From NCBI RefSeq assembly GCF_949298305.1, contig NZ_CASFWU010000007.1:1-63276 (forward strand): a stretch of DNA of 63,276 nucleotides. Direction: 5' to 3'. The position numbers and the translations under genes were made by a program. Positions 24,982-33,729 of this stretch are shown here, piece by piece (position 1 is the first letter of the stretch; every line of letters starts with the position of its first letter). The DNA is from an uncultured Bacteroides sp. GTDB taxonomy: Bacteria > Bacteroidota > Bacteroidia > Bacteroidales > Bacteroidaceae. The notes below the pieces were generated by a model. The model ran no database searches, had not been told where the DNA came from, and was given only the letters and a program-made list of their open reading frames with translations.

Positions 24982-26184
24982 CTAAAATGCCTCTGTCATG
25001 TTGAAGTAGAACAGCGTCTGGTTGTTGACCGTGTTCTTGCCCAAATCCAGACGTACGTTCATCCGTGGCTGTACCTCGATACGCAGTCCAACACCGTAGT
25101 TGGGCAACACGCCTTCTATCTTACCCATGGTGGGCCCCATGAATCCGCACCCTGTCCATGCTACGAAGCCCAGGTGGTGAATCATGCGTTTCAGCCACGT
25201 GCTGCGGTCGGTGTTGAACATCTGGCGGTACTCGGCCATTACCACGTGCGACGAATTGTCGCGATACTGCCCCATGTAGTATCCCCGCAGGTCGAAGGGA
25301 GTCCCCGTCAGGGCATATTGGGTCAAGGGTACGTCGCCGAAGACGTTTTTCGTCTGTGCCGTCCAGGCCAGCACCTTTCGGTTGCCGAGCGATTTATACT
25401 GGCGGTAGTCTATCTCCAGACGGTAGAAGTTCTGCTGGCTGCCTATGATTTTGGAGTAGGCCATGCCGCGTACGTCCAGATAGACTCCTTTGTAGGCGTT
25501 GGCCGGTACGTCGCGGCTGTCGTATGTCAGCAGGAAGCCGATGCCCGAGCTGAATCTTTTGTAGCCCTCCTCCGTGCCGCCTGCTGCCTTGTATGAAGGT
25601 TCATTCACCAGGTCTCTTGCCGGGTCGGTCAGGTGGTCGTAGTTGATGTCAATCTGTGGGCCGGCAAAGAAGTTGCTCTCGCCCAGACGGAACAGGAACC
25701 AGGGATTCACCTGCACGCCACTGTACCGGTACTGGCTGGTCGTGTCGCTCCGTACGTAGTCGCGGTTGGTGCTGTAGCCCAGACCATAGAAGTTTTCCTG
25801 CGTGTTCTTGTAGGAGAATTTGCCGAACAGGCGAAAACGGTCACCTTTGAAGAACAGTTGCGGTTTGGAGAAAAGGTTGATGCCTCCGTTGAACATGAAG
25901 GCAATGGCCACTGGCACTACCGAGCGCCGCAGTGTGGTGTCGGCCGGATTCATGCTGAAAGTCAGCAGACCGCTTCCACCCACTACCAGTCCGAAGTCTG
26001 GCGTATAGCTGGGGCCGCCCAATATGTTGTAGTGCAGGTTCCTTTGCTTGATTTTCTCTTGATGAAGGCTTGTGGCAGATGCCGTCTGCGTGGAGTCTGT
26101 ATGTGAGGAAAGCCGGGCTTCTTGAGCGGAAAGGTTGGCAGTCAGCAGCAGGAAAAGTAGAATATATCGTATATTTTGTTTCAT
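24982..26184 (-). CDS. BamA/TamA-family outer membrane protein
   Basis: A 400-residue exported protein (signal peptide about 1-20, ending LSAQE) made of a C-terminal Omp85 barrel with almost no POTRA region. Typical wording includes GFLLTYDSRDVPANAYKG, YRQYKSLGNRKVLAWTAQT, FDLRGYYMGQYRD (the Omp85 RGY-type motif) and YGVGLRIEVQPRMNVRLDLG. Single-barrel forms are common in Bacteroidetes; the passenger or lipid they move is unknown. The 200-base gap to the next gene shows only a weak 63-codon frame that I do not call. Confidence 0.82.
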   Translation of the reverse strand: MKQNIRYILLFLLLTANLSAQEARLSSHTDSTQTASATSLHQEKIKQRNLHYNILGGPSYTPDFGLVVGGSGLLTFSMNPADTTLRRSVVPVAIAFMFNGGINLFSKPQLFFKGDRFRLFGKFSYKNTQENFYGLGYSTNRDYVRSDTTSQYRYSGVQVNPWFLFRLGESNFFAGPQIDINYDHLTDPARDLVNEPSYKAAGGTEEGYKRFSSGIGFLLTYDSRDVPANAYKGVYLDVRGMAYSKIIGSQQNFYRLEIDYRQYKSLGNRKVLAWTAQTKNVFGDVPLTQYALTGTPFDLRGYYMGQYRDNSSHVVMAEYRQMFNTDRSTWLKRMIHHLGFVAWTGCGFMGPTMGKIEGVLPNYGVGLRIEVQPRMNVRLDLGKNTVNNQTLFYFNMTEAF

Positions 26185-26288
26185 AATCGTTTGAATTGCG
26201 GTGCAAAGAAAACTATTTAAGACGAATCAGTTTCCAATTTAAGAGACAATATTTCTAAAGACAGTACTAAAAATCACAAAAAAGATAT

Positions 26289-26296
26289 TATTTTTG
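26289..26296 (+). promoter_or_regulatory. -7 promoter box for the C1B peptidase
   Basis: TATTTTTG matches TAnnTTTG, about 130 bases before the ATG at 26425, so the leader would be long. No clean -33 box. Confidence 0.4.
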
Positions 26297-26424
26297 TCTG
26301 TTATTACCATAGAACCGTTTATTGACGGCAGGCCATTCATGCCTCCGGCCATTTTTTTCGGGAGGCTTCTGTTGTTGATAGAAACAAACTAACCAATTAA
26401 CCTCTTTTATTAACTTATACCGTT

Positions 26425-27822
26425 ATGAAGAAACAAATTTTACCGGCAATTGTTTTGGCAGCTGCCACATTCCTCACCGTCCATGCACAGGACGGCGGGA
26501 TAACTCCCGCTATGCTCCAGCAAATCCGTCAGAGTTATCAGGGCACACCTGCCGACAAGGCGTTGCGTAACGCCATCGGCAACAACGACATCCGTCGGCT
26601 GGCCCTTAATCAGGAGAACCTGACAGGCATGGACACTCACTTCTCCGTCCGTGTCAAGTCCAATGGTATCACTGACCAGAAGTCATCCGGCCGATGTTGG
26701 CTTTTTACAGGGCTCAATGTGATGCGCGCCAAGGCCATGGCCCGCTACGGTTTCTCTTCGTTCGAGTTTTCAGAAGTCTATCCCTTCTTCTGGGACCAGT
26801 TGGAGAAGTCCAACCTCTTCCTTCAGGGGGTCATCGATACAGGTAAGCTCCCCCTGAGCGACCAGACCGTCGAGTGGCTTTTCAAGCATCCGCTGAGCGA
26901 TGGCGGCACCTTTACGGGAGTGGCCGATATCGTGTCCAAATACGGCCTGGTGCCTGCCGAGGCCATGCCAGAGACCAACAGTAGTGCCAATACTTCGCGT
27001 ATGGCTTCGCTCATCGGCCTGAAGCTGAAGGAGTACGGTCTGCAACTGCGCGACATGGTGGCACATGGTACCAAAGCCGACGAGATAGAGAAAGAGAAGA
27101 CCGCCATGCTGGGTACCATCTACCGTATGCTGGTGCTCAATCTGGGCATGCCGCCTGCAGAGTTCGACTACGTGCGCAAGGATGCTCAGGGAAACCCTGT
27201 GGAGACTGAACACCACACGCCCATGAGTTTCCTCCAGAAGTATGGTGACACCAGTCTGCTGACCAATTACGTCATGCTGATGAACGATCCCACTCGCGAG
27301 TTCTATAAGACCTATGAGATAGATTACGACCGCCACCGCTACGACGGCCGTAACTGGACTTACGTGAATCTGCCCATCGAAGATATCAAGCAGATGGCCA
27401 TTGCTTCTTTGAAGGACAGCGCTATGATGTACTTTTCTTGCGACGTGGGCCAGCAACTCAACTCCGAACGTGGTCTGCTTGACGTTGACAACTACGACTA
27501 CGCTTCGCTCATGGGCGTCACCTTCGGCATGGACAAGAAGCAGCGCATCGCCACTTTCTCCAGCGGCTCCAGCCACGCCATGACTCTGGCAGGTGTAGAT
27601 TTGGATAAGGATGGCAAGCCTGTGAAGTGGCTTGTAGAGAACAGTTGGGGACCGTCGAGCGGCTGGCAGGGACATCTCATCATGACCGACCGCTGGTTCG
27701 ATGAATTCATGTTCCGCCTGGTTGTAGAAACGAAGTACGTCCCCGAAAAGATACAGAAGCTTTTCAATCAGAAGCCTGTCCGCCTGCCCGCCTGGGACCC
27801 TATGTTTGCCGGCGAGGAATAG
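26425..27822 (+). CDS. Secreted C1B cysteine peptidase (bleomycin hydrolase/PepC family)
   Basis: A 465-residue papain-fold aminopeptidase with the catalytic triad intact: Cys91 in SSGRCWLF, His384 in GSSHAMTL and Asn406 in VENSWG. A signal peptide (about 1-22, ending VHAQD) places it outside the cytoplasm, unlike classical PepC, so it likely trims peptides in the periplasm or at the surface. Bacteroidetes carry many such exported forms. It is followed by 1.26 kb of noncoding DNA. Confidence 0.92.
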   Translation: MKKQILPAIVLAAATFLTVHAQDGGITPAMLQQIRQSYQGTPADKALRNAIGNNDIRRLALNQENLTGMDTHFSVRVKSNGITDQKSSGRCWLFTGLNVMRAKAMARYGFSSFEFSEVYPFFWDQLEKSNLFLQGVIDTGKLPLSDQTVEWLFKHPLSDGGTFTGVADIVSKYGLVPAEAMPETNSSANTSRMASLIGLKLKEYGLQLRDMVAHGTKADEIEKEKTAMLGTIYRMLVLNLGMPPAEFDYVRKDAQGNPVETEHHTPMSFLQKYGDTSLLTNYVMLMNDPTREFYKTYEIDYDRHRYDGRNWTYVNLPIEDIKQMAIASLKDSAMMYFSCDVGQQLNSERGLLDVDNYDYASLMGVTFGMDKKQRIATFSSGSSHAMTLAGVDLDKDGKPVKWLVENSWGPSSGWQGHLIMTDRWFDEFMFRLVVETKYVPEKIQKLFNQKPVRLPAWDPMFAGEE

Positions 27823-28029
27823 GAAAGATAAAATGCTGTTTTAAGTATAGATTGTACCGGCTTTGCGGATATTTCCGTTTCATGCCGTGCAATTTCTGTC
27901 TATTGTGAAATAAAGGCTGCACCGTCTTAGGCTGTTGGACAAACCTCTCCAACTCTCACCGAGTGACTGTCGCTTTTTGTCCGGTCTTTGTTGTGGAAAA
28001 CGGCTTGAAAACAATAAGGCTACATTTTT

Positions 28030-28102
28030 CAGATGCAGGTGAAGCGTTTTTTTCTCCTCTATACCGGGGTGAGATTCACAGAAACCGTTTCAACTGCATC
28101 TG
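28030..28102. repeat. Imperfect 20-base inverted repeat
   Basis: CAGATGCAG (28030-28038) and CTGCATCTG (28094-28102) pair perfectly. Pairing extends inward (GTGAAGCG against CGTTTCAA) with mismatches. It could form a 73-base hairpin. No T-run follows. Confidence 0.55.
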
Positions 28103-28196
28103 TTATTTTGCTCTCATTCAACTTCATATTTTCGGGAATATCCGCTGGCCCCAATTTTCAATTTCATTATTATCCGTTGACGGAATAAGACGAAAT

Positions 28197-28294
28197 GCTT
28201 GCACGGTCTATTGAGAATGTAAGCATGGCTTGTGGAGGAAGCTTGCATGGTCTGCGGAGGAAGCTTGCATGGTTTGTGGAGAAAGTTTGTATGT
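28197..28294. repeat. 22-base tandem repeat, locus 3
   Basis: The core GCTTGCATGG or a close variant begins at 28197, 28219, 28241, 28263 and 28285, every step exactly 22 bases. The flanks differ from loci 1 and 2 (GGAGGAA instead of GGTGGAT). Unlike those two it lies downstream of a plus-strand gene. Confidence 0.85.
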
Positions 28295-29036
28295 TCCGCA
28301 GCAGCTTCTCCTTACTATCTACTTTGTCCGCCTAACTATCTACCTGGCATCGCTAAAGTACCTGTTTACGCTTGCAGGGTGAATGATTGCTGCGGGTTGA
28401 AAGCAATAATGGGGCTGAACAGGCAATGGGTTCAACGGAAAAGTGAGGAAGTGTAAAACTGTTTCACGCTTTCATTTGCTTTCAATGTATTGATTTACAG
28501 CAAGATTGTGTGAACCCAAATGCTTCACTACGAATTATTACAGATTGTCCCTTCCCATCATTCGTACCCATCTGTGTAATCTGCGGTGATAAGTCCTCCT
28601 CCCTGTCCGTAAGGCATTCTTTTGTTTTATCGGAAAATGCTTAAAATGAGCGGTTTATGGTGAACCTTTACGCGGCAGACCACGCAAACCTTGTGAAAGG
28701 AATCAATTGGTTGAAGGGGCTCAACAATGTCGGAATTTGAGTTCGGTTATTTGCGTTAATCTGCGTTTCAGCAACCATCTGCCATTATTCATCAGCCATT
28801 CATCATTATTTATCGTTCGGCTTCTTTGTTGAATTCTTCAATCGCCACAACGGATTTAACTTCTGAAACTTAAGTTTTTTTATTATGCGCAGTAGCAGTG
28901 GAATGGCGAATGAAATGGCATCTGTGTTTGCCTCTACATGAGGCTGAAAAGGTTCCGTGTGCGTTAACGGATGATATTGCGGAAATTTCTCCTTAATTCC
29001 TTTCAGTTTTTACTCTTTATTCACATTCTTTTTTGT

Positions 29037-29044
29037 TACTTTTG
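29037..29044 (+). promoter_or_regulatory. -7 promoter box of the nqr operon
   Basis: TACTTTTG, an exact TAnnTTTG, 37 bases before the nqrA ATG. The -33 area is T-rich but lacks a clean TTTG. The operon is long and should be highly expressed, so this is the most probable main promoter. Confidence 0.65.
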
Positions 29045-29081
29045 CGGCTAAATTAATGAAACCATTATTTTATATAAACGC

Positions 29082-30431
29082 ATGGCAAATGTAATTAAGT
29101 TACGCAAAGGCCTTGACATCAACCTGAAAGGTAAAGCTGCGGAAGAGTACGTTACCGTGAAAGAGCCGGGATTCTATTCGTTGGTTCCCGATGATTTTAC
29201 GGGCATTACTCCGAAAGTGGTAGTCAAAGAACAGGAGTATGTGATGGCCGGAGGACCCTTGTTTGTAGACAAGAATCATCCTGAATTGAAGTTTGTTTCG
29301 CCCGTAAGCGGCGTAGTGACAAGCGTAGAGCGCGGAGCACGCCGTAAGGTGCTGAACATTGTTGTCGAAGCTGCCAAGGAGCAGGACTATGAAGAATTCG
29401 GCAAAATGAATCCGTCCAAGATGAGTGCACAGGAGGTGAAAGACGCCCTGTTGCAGAGCGGCATGTTCGCTTTCATCCGCCAACGTCCCTACGATGTAAT
29501 CGCAGACCCGTCGGTGGCTCCGAAAGCGATTTTTGTTTCTGCTTTCGACAGCAATCCGCTGGCTCCCAGCTTCGAGTTCGCATTGAAAGGCGAGGAGGCA
29601 AACTTCCAGACAGGACTTGACGCTTTGGCAAAAATGGCCAAAACTTATCTGAGCGTCAGTGTGAAACAAAAGGCTGCCGCCTTGACGCAGGCAAAGAATG
29701 TGACCATCACGGTGTTCGACGGCCCGCATCCTGCTGGCAACGTTGGTGTGCAAATCAACCACATTTCGCCGATTGTGAAGGGTGAAACCGTGTGGACCAT
29801 CGGAGCGGAAGCCGTTATCTTCATCGGTCGCCTGATGAATACCGGCCGCGTGGACATGACCCGCACAGTGGCTGTTACGGGCAGTGAGGTGAAGAAACCC
29901 GCTTACTGCAAGCTGAAAGTCGGTGCTTTGCTGACCAATGTCTTCCAGGGTAATGTCACGACGGGTAAGGACCTGCGTTACATCAGCGGCAACGTGCTGA
30001 CTGGCAAGAAGGTGTCTCCCAACGGCTATCTGGGTGCTTTCCACAACCAGCTGACTGTCATTCCCGAAGGTGATGAGATTCACGAAATGCTGGGTTGGAT
30101 TATGCCGCGTTTCAATCAGTTCAGTGTGAACCACTCCTACTTCAGCTGGCTGATGGGCAAGAAGGAATATGTGTTCGATGCCCGTGTGAAAGGTGGCGAA
30201 CGCCACATGATTATGTCCAATGAATACGACCGTGTGTTCCCCATGGACATCTATCCCGAATATCTGGTGAAGGCTATCATTGCCGGCGACATTGACCGCA
30301 TGGAGGCGTTGGGCATCTATGAGGTGGCTCCCGAGGACTTTGCCCTCTGCGAATTCGTATGTTCGTCGAAGGTAGAAGTGCAGCGCATTGTGCGTGCCGG
30401 TCTGGATATGCTTCGTGCTGAAATGGCATAA
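29082..30431 (+). CDS. nqrA: Na+-translocating NADH:quinone reductase subunit A
   Basis: A 449-residue cytoplasmic-face subunit of the Na+-NQR complex, involved in quinone reduction. It begins VIKLRKGLDINLKGKAAE, the classic NqrA start, and keeps GPHPAGNVGVQINHISP in the middle. It is the first of six genes in the order A-B-C-D-E-F, identical to Vibrio. Start spacing to nqrB is 39 bases. Confidence 0.97.
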   Translation: MANVIKLRKGLDINLKGKAAEEYVTVKEPGFYSLVPDDFTGITPKVVVKEQEYVMAGGPLFVDKNHPELKFVSPVSGVVTSVERGARRKVLNIVVEAAKEQDYEEFGKMNPSKMSAQEVKDALLQSGMFAFIRQRPYDVIADPSVAPKAIFVSAFDSNPLAPSFEFALKGEEANFQTGLDALAKMAKTYLSVSVKQKAAALTQAKNVTITVFDGPHPAGNVGVQINHISPIVKGETVWTIGAEAVIFIGRLMNTGRVDMTRTVAVTGSEVKKPAYCKLKVGALLTNVFQGNVTTGKDLRYISGNVLTGKKVSPNGYLGAFHNQLTVIPEGDEIHEMLGWIMPRFNQFSVNHSYFSWLMGKKEYVFDARVKGGERHMIMSNEYDRVFPMDIYPEYLVKAIIAGDIDRMEALGIYEVAPEDFALCEFVCSSKVEVQRIVRAGLDMLRAEMA

Positions 30432-30470
30432 GATTGTAAGTTGTAAATTGCTAAATTGAAATAGAATTAA

Positions 30471-31655
30471 ATGAAAGCGTTAAGAAATTATCTCGACAAG
30501 ATAAAGCCGAACTTTGAAGAGGGCGGCAAATTCCACGCATTTCGTTCGGTGTTCGACGGCTTTGAGACATTCCTGTTCGTGCCCAACACCACTTCGAAAT
30601 CGGGAACGCACATTCATGATGCCATTGACAGCAAGCGTATTATGTCAATGGTGGTCATTGCGTTGATACCGGCTTTGCTGTTCGGTATGTACAACGTGGG
30701 TTATCAGCACTTCCGTGCCACAGGCGTTGAAGGTAGCTTCATCGAACTGTTCGGCTATGGCTTCCTGGCTGTGTTGCCCAAAATCATTGTTTCTTATGTT
30801 GTGGGCTTGGGCATTGAGTTCGTCGTTGCCCAATGGAAGAAGGAGGAAATTCAGGAAGGTTTCCTGGTTTCGGGTATCCTGATTCCGATGATTGTCCCCG
30901 TTGACTGTCCGTTGTGGATGCTGGCTGTGGCTACAGCCTTCTCCGTTATTTTTGCCAAGGAAGTGTTTGGCGGTACGGGTATGAACATCTTCAACGTGGC
31001 TCTTATCACCCGTGCCTTCCTGTTCTTTGCCTATCCGACCAAGATGTCTGGCGACTCTGTGTGGGTGGCCGGCGACAGCATTTTCGGCTTGGGCGGTGAT
31101 AAGTTTGTAGACGGATTCTCGGGTGCTACTGCTTTGGGTGTGGCTTCCGTGGCTCCTACGTCCGACGGCTATCTGCCTTTCTCGTGGGACATGGTGACGG
31201 GCTTGATTCCCGGCTCTATCGGTGAAACCAGCGTTATCGCCATTGCTATTGGTGCTGTTATCCTGTTGTGGACAGGCATTGCCAGCTGGAAGACGATGTT
31301 CTCCGTATTCGTGGGCGGTGCCTTCATGGCTTGGATTTTCAATGAGTTCGGTCCCGATACGGCGATGGCCCGTATGCCTTGGTACGAGCACCTCGTGCTG
31401 GGCGGTTTCTGCTTCGGTGCCGTGTTCATGGCTACAGACCCTGTCACTTCGGCCCGCACGGAGACAGGTAAATACATCTTCGGCTTCCTGATTGGTGTAA
31501 TGGCCATCATCATCCGTGTGCTCAACCCCGGCTATCCCGAGGGCATGATGCTTGCCATCCTGCTGATGAACATCTTTGCTCCGCTCATTGACTACTGCGT
31601 GGTACAGAACAATATCAGCCGCCGCGAGAAACGTGCAATCAAGTCTAACAATTAA
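30471..31655 (+). CDS. nqrB: Na+-translocating NADH:quinone reductase subunit B
   Basis: A 394-residue membrane subunit with about ten helices. The covalent FMN site is the motif DGFSGAT at 214-220, with Thr220 as the expected attachment residue. NqrB forms much of the sodium path. Flavinylation would need ApbE, encoded at 6.4-7.4 kb. It is followed by nqrC after 14 bases. Confidence 0.97.
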   Translation: MKALRNYLDKIKPNFEEGGKFHAFRSVFDGFETFLFVPNTTSKSGTHIHDAIDSKRIMSMVVIALIPALLFGMYNVGYQHFRATGVEGSFIELFGYGFLAVLPKIIVSYVVGLGIEFVVAQWKKEEIQEGFLVSGILIPMIVPVDCPLWMLAVATAFSVIFAKEVFGGTGMNIFNVALITRAFLFFAYPTKMSGDSVWVAGDSIFGLGGDKFVDGFSGATALGVASVAPTSDGYLPFSWDMVTGLIPGSIGETSVIAIAIGAVILLWTGIASWKTMFSVFVGGAFMAWIFNEFGPDTAMARMPWYEHLVLGGFCFGAVFMATDPVTSARTETGKYIFGFLIGVMAIIIRVLNPGYPEGMMLAILLMNIFAPLIDYCVVQNNISRREKRAIKSNN

Positions 31656-31669
31656 AATACCGAATAGAA

Positions 31670-32356
31670 ATGAATACCAATAGTAACAGTTATACTATCA
31701 TTTATGCTTCGGTAATGGTTGTTATCGTGGCATTCCTGCTGGCATTCGTCAGCTCTTCACTGAAGGAAACGCAGAACAAGAATGTGGAGATGGACACCAA
31801 GAAGCAGATTCTGGCTGCCCTGAACATCCGCGACGTGAAGGATGCCGATGCCGAATATAATAAATATGTAAAGGCCGACATGCTGATGAACGCCGACGGC
31901 ACACTGACTGAGAACACCGGCGCTTTCGCTACCGGCTATGAAAAGGAAGTGAAGGAAAACAACCGCCTGCATGTGTTTGTATGCGAGGTGGACGGTGCCA
32001 AGAAATATGTGTTCCCTGTTTATGGTACAGGTCTTTGGGGTGCCATCTGGGGCTATATTGCCTTGAATGACGACAAGGACACCGTTTACGGAACTTACTT
32101 CTCGCATGCCAGCGAGACTCCGGGTCTGGGCGCTGAAATCGCTACGGATCACTTCCAAAACGAGTTCTTGAACAAGAAGACGCTGGAAAACGGCGAGATT
32201 GCCCTCGGCGTAGTAAAGAACGGCAAGGTGGAAAAGGCCGACTATCAGGTGGACGGCATTTCGGGCGGTACCATTACGTCACTGGCCGTAGATGCCATGA
32301 TTAAGGGCTGTCTGGGCAATTACAAGAGTTTTTTAACCAATAATGTGGAGGAATAA
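31670..32356 (+). CDS. nqrC: Na+-translocating NADH:quinone reductase subunit C
   Basis: A 228-residue subunit with one N-terminal membrane helix (about 9-29) and an FMN-binding domain outside the membrane. The flavinylation motif DGISGGT (195-201) places FMN on Thr201; relatives have SGAT, here SGGT. The sequence ETPGLGAEI (149-157) is also conserved. It is 4 bases from the chosen nqrD start. Confidence 0.96.
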   Translation: MNTNSNSYTIIYASVMVVIVAFLLAFVSSSLKETQNKNVEMDTKKQILAALNIRDVKDADAEYNKYVKADMLMNADGTLTENTGAFATGYEKEVKENNRLHVFVCEVDGAKKYVFPVYGTGLWGAIWGYIALNDDKDTVYGTYFSHASETPGLGAEIATDHFQNEFLNKKTLENGEIALGVVKNGKVEKADYQVDGISGGTITSLAVDAMIKGCLGNYKSFLTNNVEE

Positions 32357-32360
32357 GAAT

Positions 32361-32996
32361 ATGGGACAGTTATTTTCAAAGCAGAATAAAGAAATATTCT
32401 CTACTCCATTGGGAATGAACAACCCTGTCACCGTGCAGGTGTTGGGTATCTGTTCGGCCTTGGCCGTTACGGCCAAGTTGGAGCCGGCCATCGTGATGGG
32501 TCTTTCGGTAACGGTCATTACGGCATTCTCCAATGTAGTGATTTCGTTGTTGCGCAAAACCATCCCCAACCGAATCCGTATCATCGTACAGCTGGTGGTT
32601 GTGGCCGCGTTGGTTACCATCGTAAGTGAAATTCTGAAGGCTTTTGCCTATGACGTGAGTGTACAGCTCTCTGTTTACGTCGGTCTGATTATCACGAACT
32701 GTATCCTTATGGGACGTCTGGAAGCGTTTGCCATGCAGGCCGGTCCGTGGGAATCTTTCCTGGACGGTGTAGGCAACGGCTTGGGCTATGCCAAGATATT
32801 GATTATCGTGGCCTTCTTCCGTGAGCTGTTGGGCTCGGGTACTTTGCTGGGTTTCAACATCCTCAATTACGAACCTCTGAAGCAGTTGGGTTATCAGAAC
32901 AACGGTTTGATGCTGATGCCTCCCATGGCGCTGATTATCGTGGCCTGCATCATCTGGTACCAGCGTGCCCGTCACAAAGAGTTGCAAGATAAATAA
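32361..32996 (+). CDS. nqrD: Na+-translocating NADH:quinone reductase subunit D
   Basis: A 211-residue membrane subunit with six helices, homologous to RnfE. I choose ATG 32361 (MGQLFSK) because a GGAGGAATAA site precedes it; an in-frame ATG at 32343 would overlap nqrC. NqrD and NqrE together bind a 2Fe-2S centre between them; here CSALAVTAKLE and TNCILMGRLEAFA hold the expected cysteines. Confidence 0.96.
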   Translation: MGQLFSKQNKEIFSTPLGMNNPVTVQVLGICSALAVTAKLEPAIVMGLSVTVITAFSNVVISLLRKTIPNRIRIIVQLVVVAALVTIVSEILKAFAYDVSVQLSVYVGLIITNCILMGRLEAFAMQAGPWESFLDGVGNGLGYAKILIIVAFFRELLGSGTLLGFNILNYEPLKQLGYQNNGLMLMPPMALIIVACIIWYQRARHKELQDK

Positions 32997-33084
32997 TATA
33001 TAATGAAGAATGAAGGTTGGGAAATAAAGAATTCGCAATGGCAATTCTTGGTTCTAATCCTTAATTCTTAATTCAAAGCAAGTT
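32997..33084. repeat. Insert-like spacer inside the nqr operon
   Basis: Between nqrD and nqrE, where genes normally nearly touch, lie 88 bases with short direct and inverted words (AATGAAGAATGAAGG, then GAATTCGCAATGGCAATTC and TTAATTCTTAATTC). Similar AATGAAGAATG text occurs at 60.42-60.46 kb. It may be a fragment of a dispersed repeat and could add a processing site in the mRNA. Confidence 0.5.
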
Positions 33085-33711
33085 ATGGAACATTTTTTTA
33101 CTTTGTTAGTCCGCTCCATTTTTGTGGATAACATGATATTCGCTTTCTTCCTCGGCATGTGTTCTTACCTGGCCGTGTCGAAGACGGTGAAGACTTCCGT
33201 TGGCTTGGGTATCGCCGTGACCTTTGTGTTGGTGGTTACTCTTCCGGTCAACTATTTGTTGCAGACCAAAGTGCTGGGTCCTAACGCCATCATCGAGGGT
33301 GTAGACCTCAGCTTCCTGAGTTTTATTCTTTTCATTGCCGTCATTGCCGCCATCGTTCAGTTGGTGGAAATGATTGTGGAGCGCTTCAGCCCCTCGCTCT
33401 ATGCTTCGTTGGGTATTTTCCTGCCGCTGATTGCCGTGAACTGCGCCATCATGGGTGCTTCGCTTTTCATGCAGCAGCGCATCAACCTCGGCATGAGCGA
33501 CCCCAAGTACATTGGCGGCATCGGTGATGCCATTTCCTATGCACTGGGTTCGGGTATTGGCTGGATGCTGGCTATTGTCGGTCTGGCTGCCATCCGTGAG
33601 AAAATGGCCTACTCCGACGTTCCTGCTCCGCTGAAGGGCTTGGGCATCACGTTCATCACCGTAGGTTTGATGGCCATTGCGTTTATGTGTTTCTCTGGTT
33701 TGAACATCTAA
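33085..33711 (+). CDS. nqrE: Na+-translocating NADH:quinone reductase subunit E
   Basis: A 208-residue six-helix subunit, the homolog of RnfA. It begins with SIFVDNMIFAFFLGMCSYLAVS and has NCAIMGASLF; the two cysteines pair with NqrD in the intramembrane iron-sulfur site. The next gene follows after 18 bases. Confidence 0.97.
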   Translation: MEHFFTLLVRSIFVDNMIFAFFLGMCSYLAVSKTVKTSVGLGIAVTFVLVVTLPVNYLLQTKVLGPNAIIEGVDLSFLSFILFIAVIAAIVQLVEMIVERFSPSLYASLGIFLPLIAVNCAIMGASLFMQQRINLGMSDPKYIGGIGDAISYALGSGIGWMLAIVGLAAIREKMAYSDVPAPLKGLGITFITVGLMAIAFMCFSGLNI

Positions 33712-33729
33712 TAAAGAAAGGAATATACA

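Larger units (their letters stand above)
27823..29081. other. 1.26 kb noncoding region before nqrA
   Basis: No gene is supported. It contains a hairpin at 28030-28102, the third 22-base repeat locus at 28197-28294, two copies of a GTAATCTGCG-type phrase (around 28576 and 28763), tracts like CCATTCATCATTATTTATC (about 28790-28815) and a short GAAACTTAAGTTT palindrome near 28866. It reads as a pile-up of dispersed intergenic repeats, ending in the nqr promoter. Confidence 0.6.
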
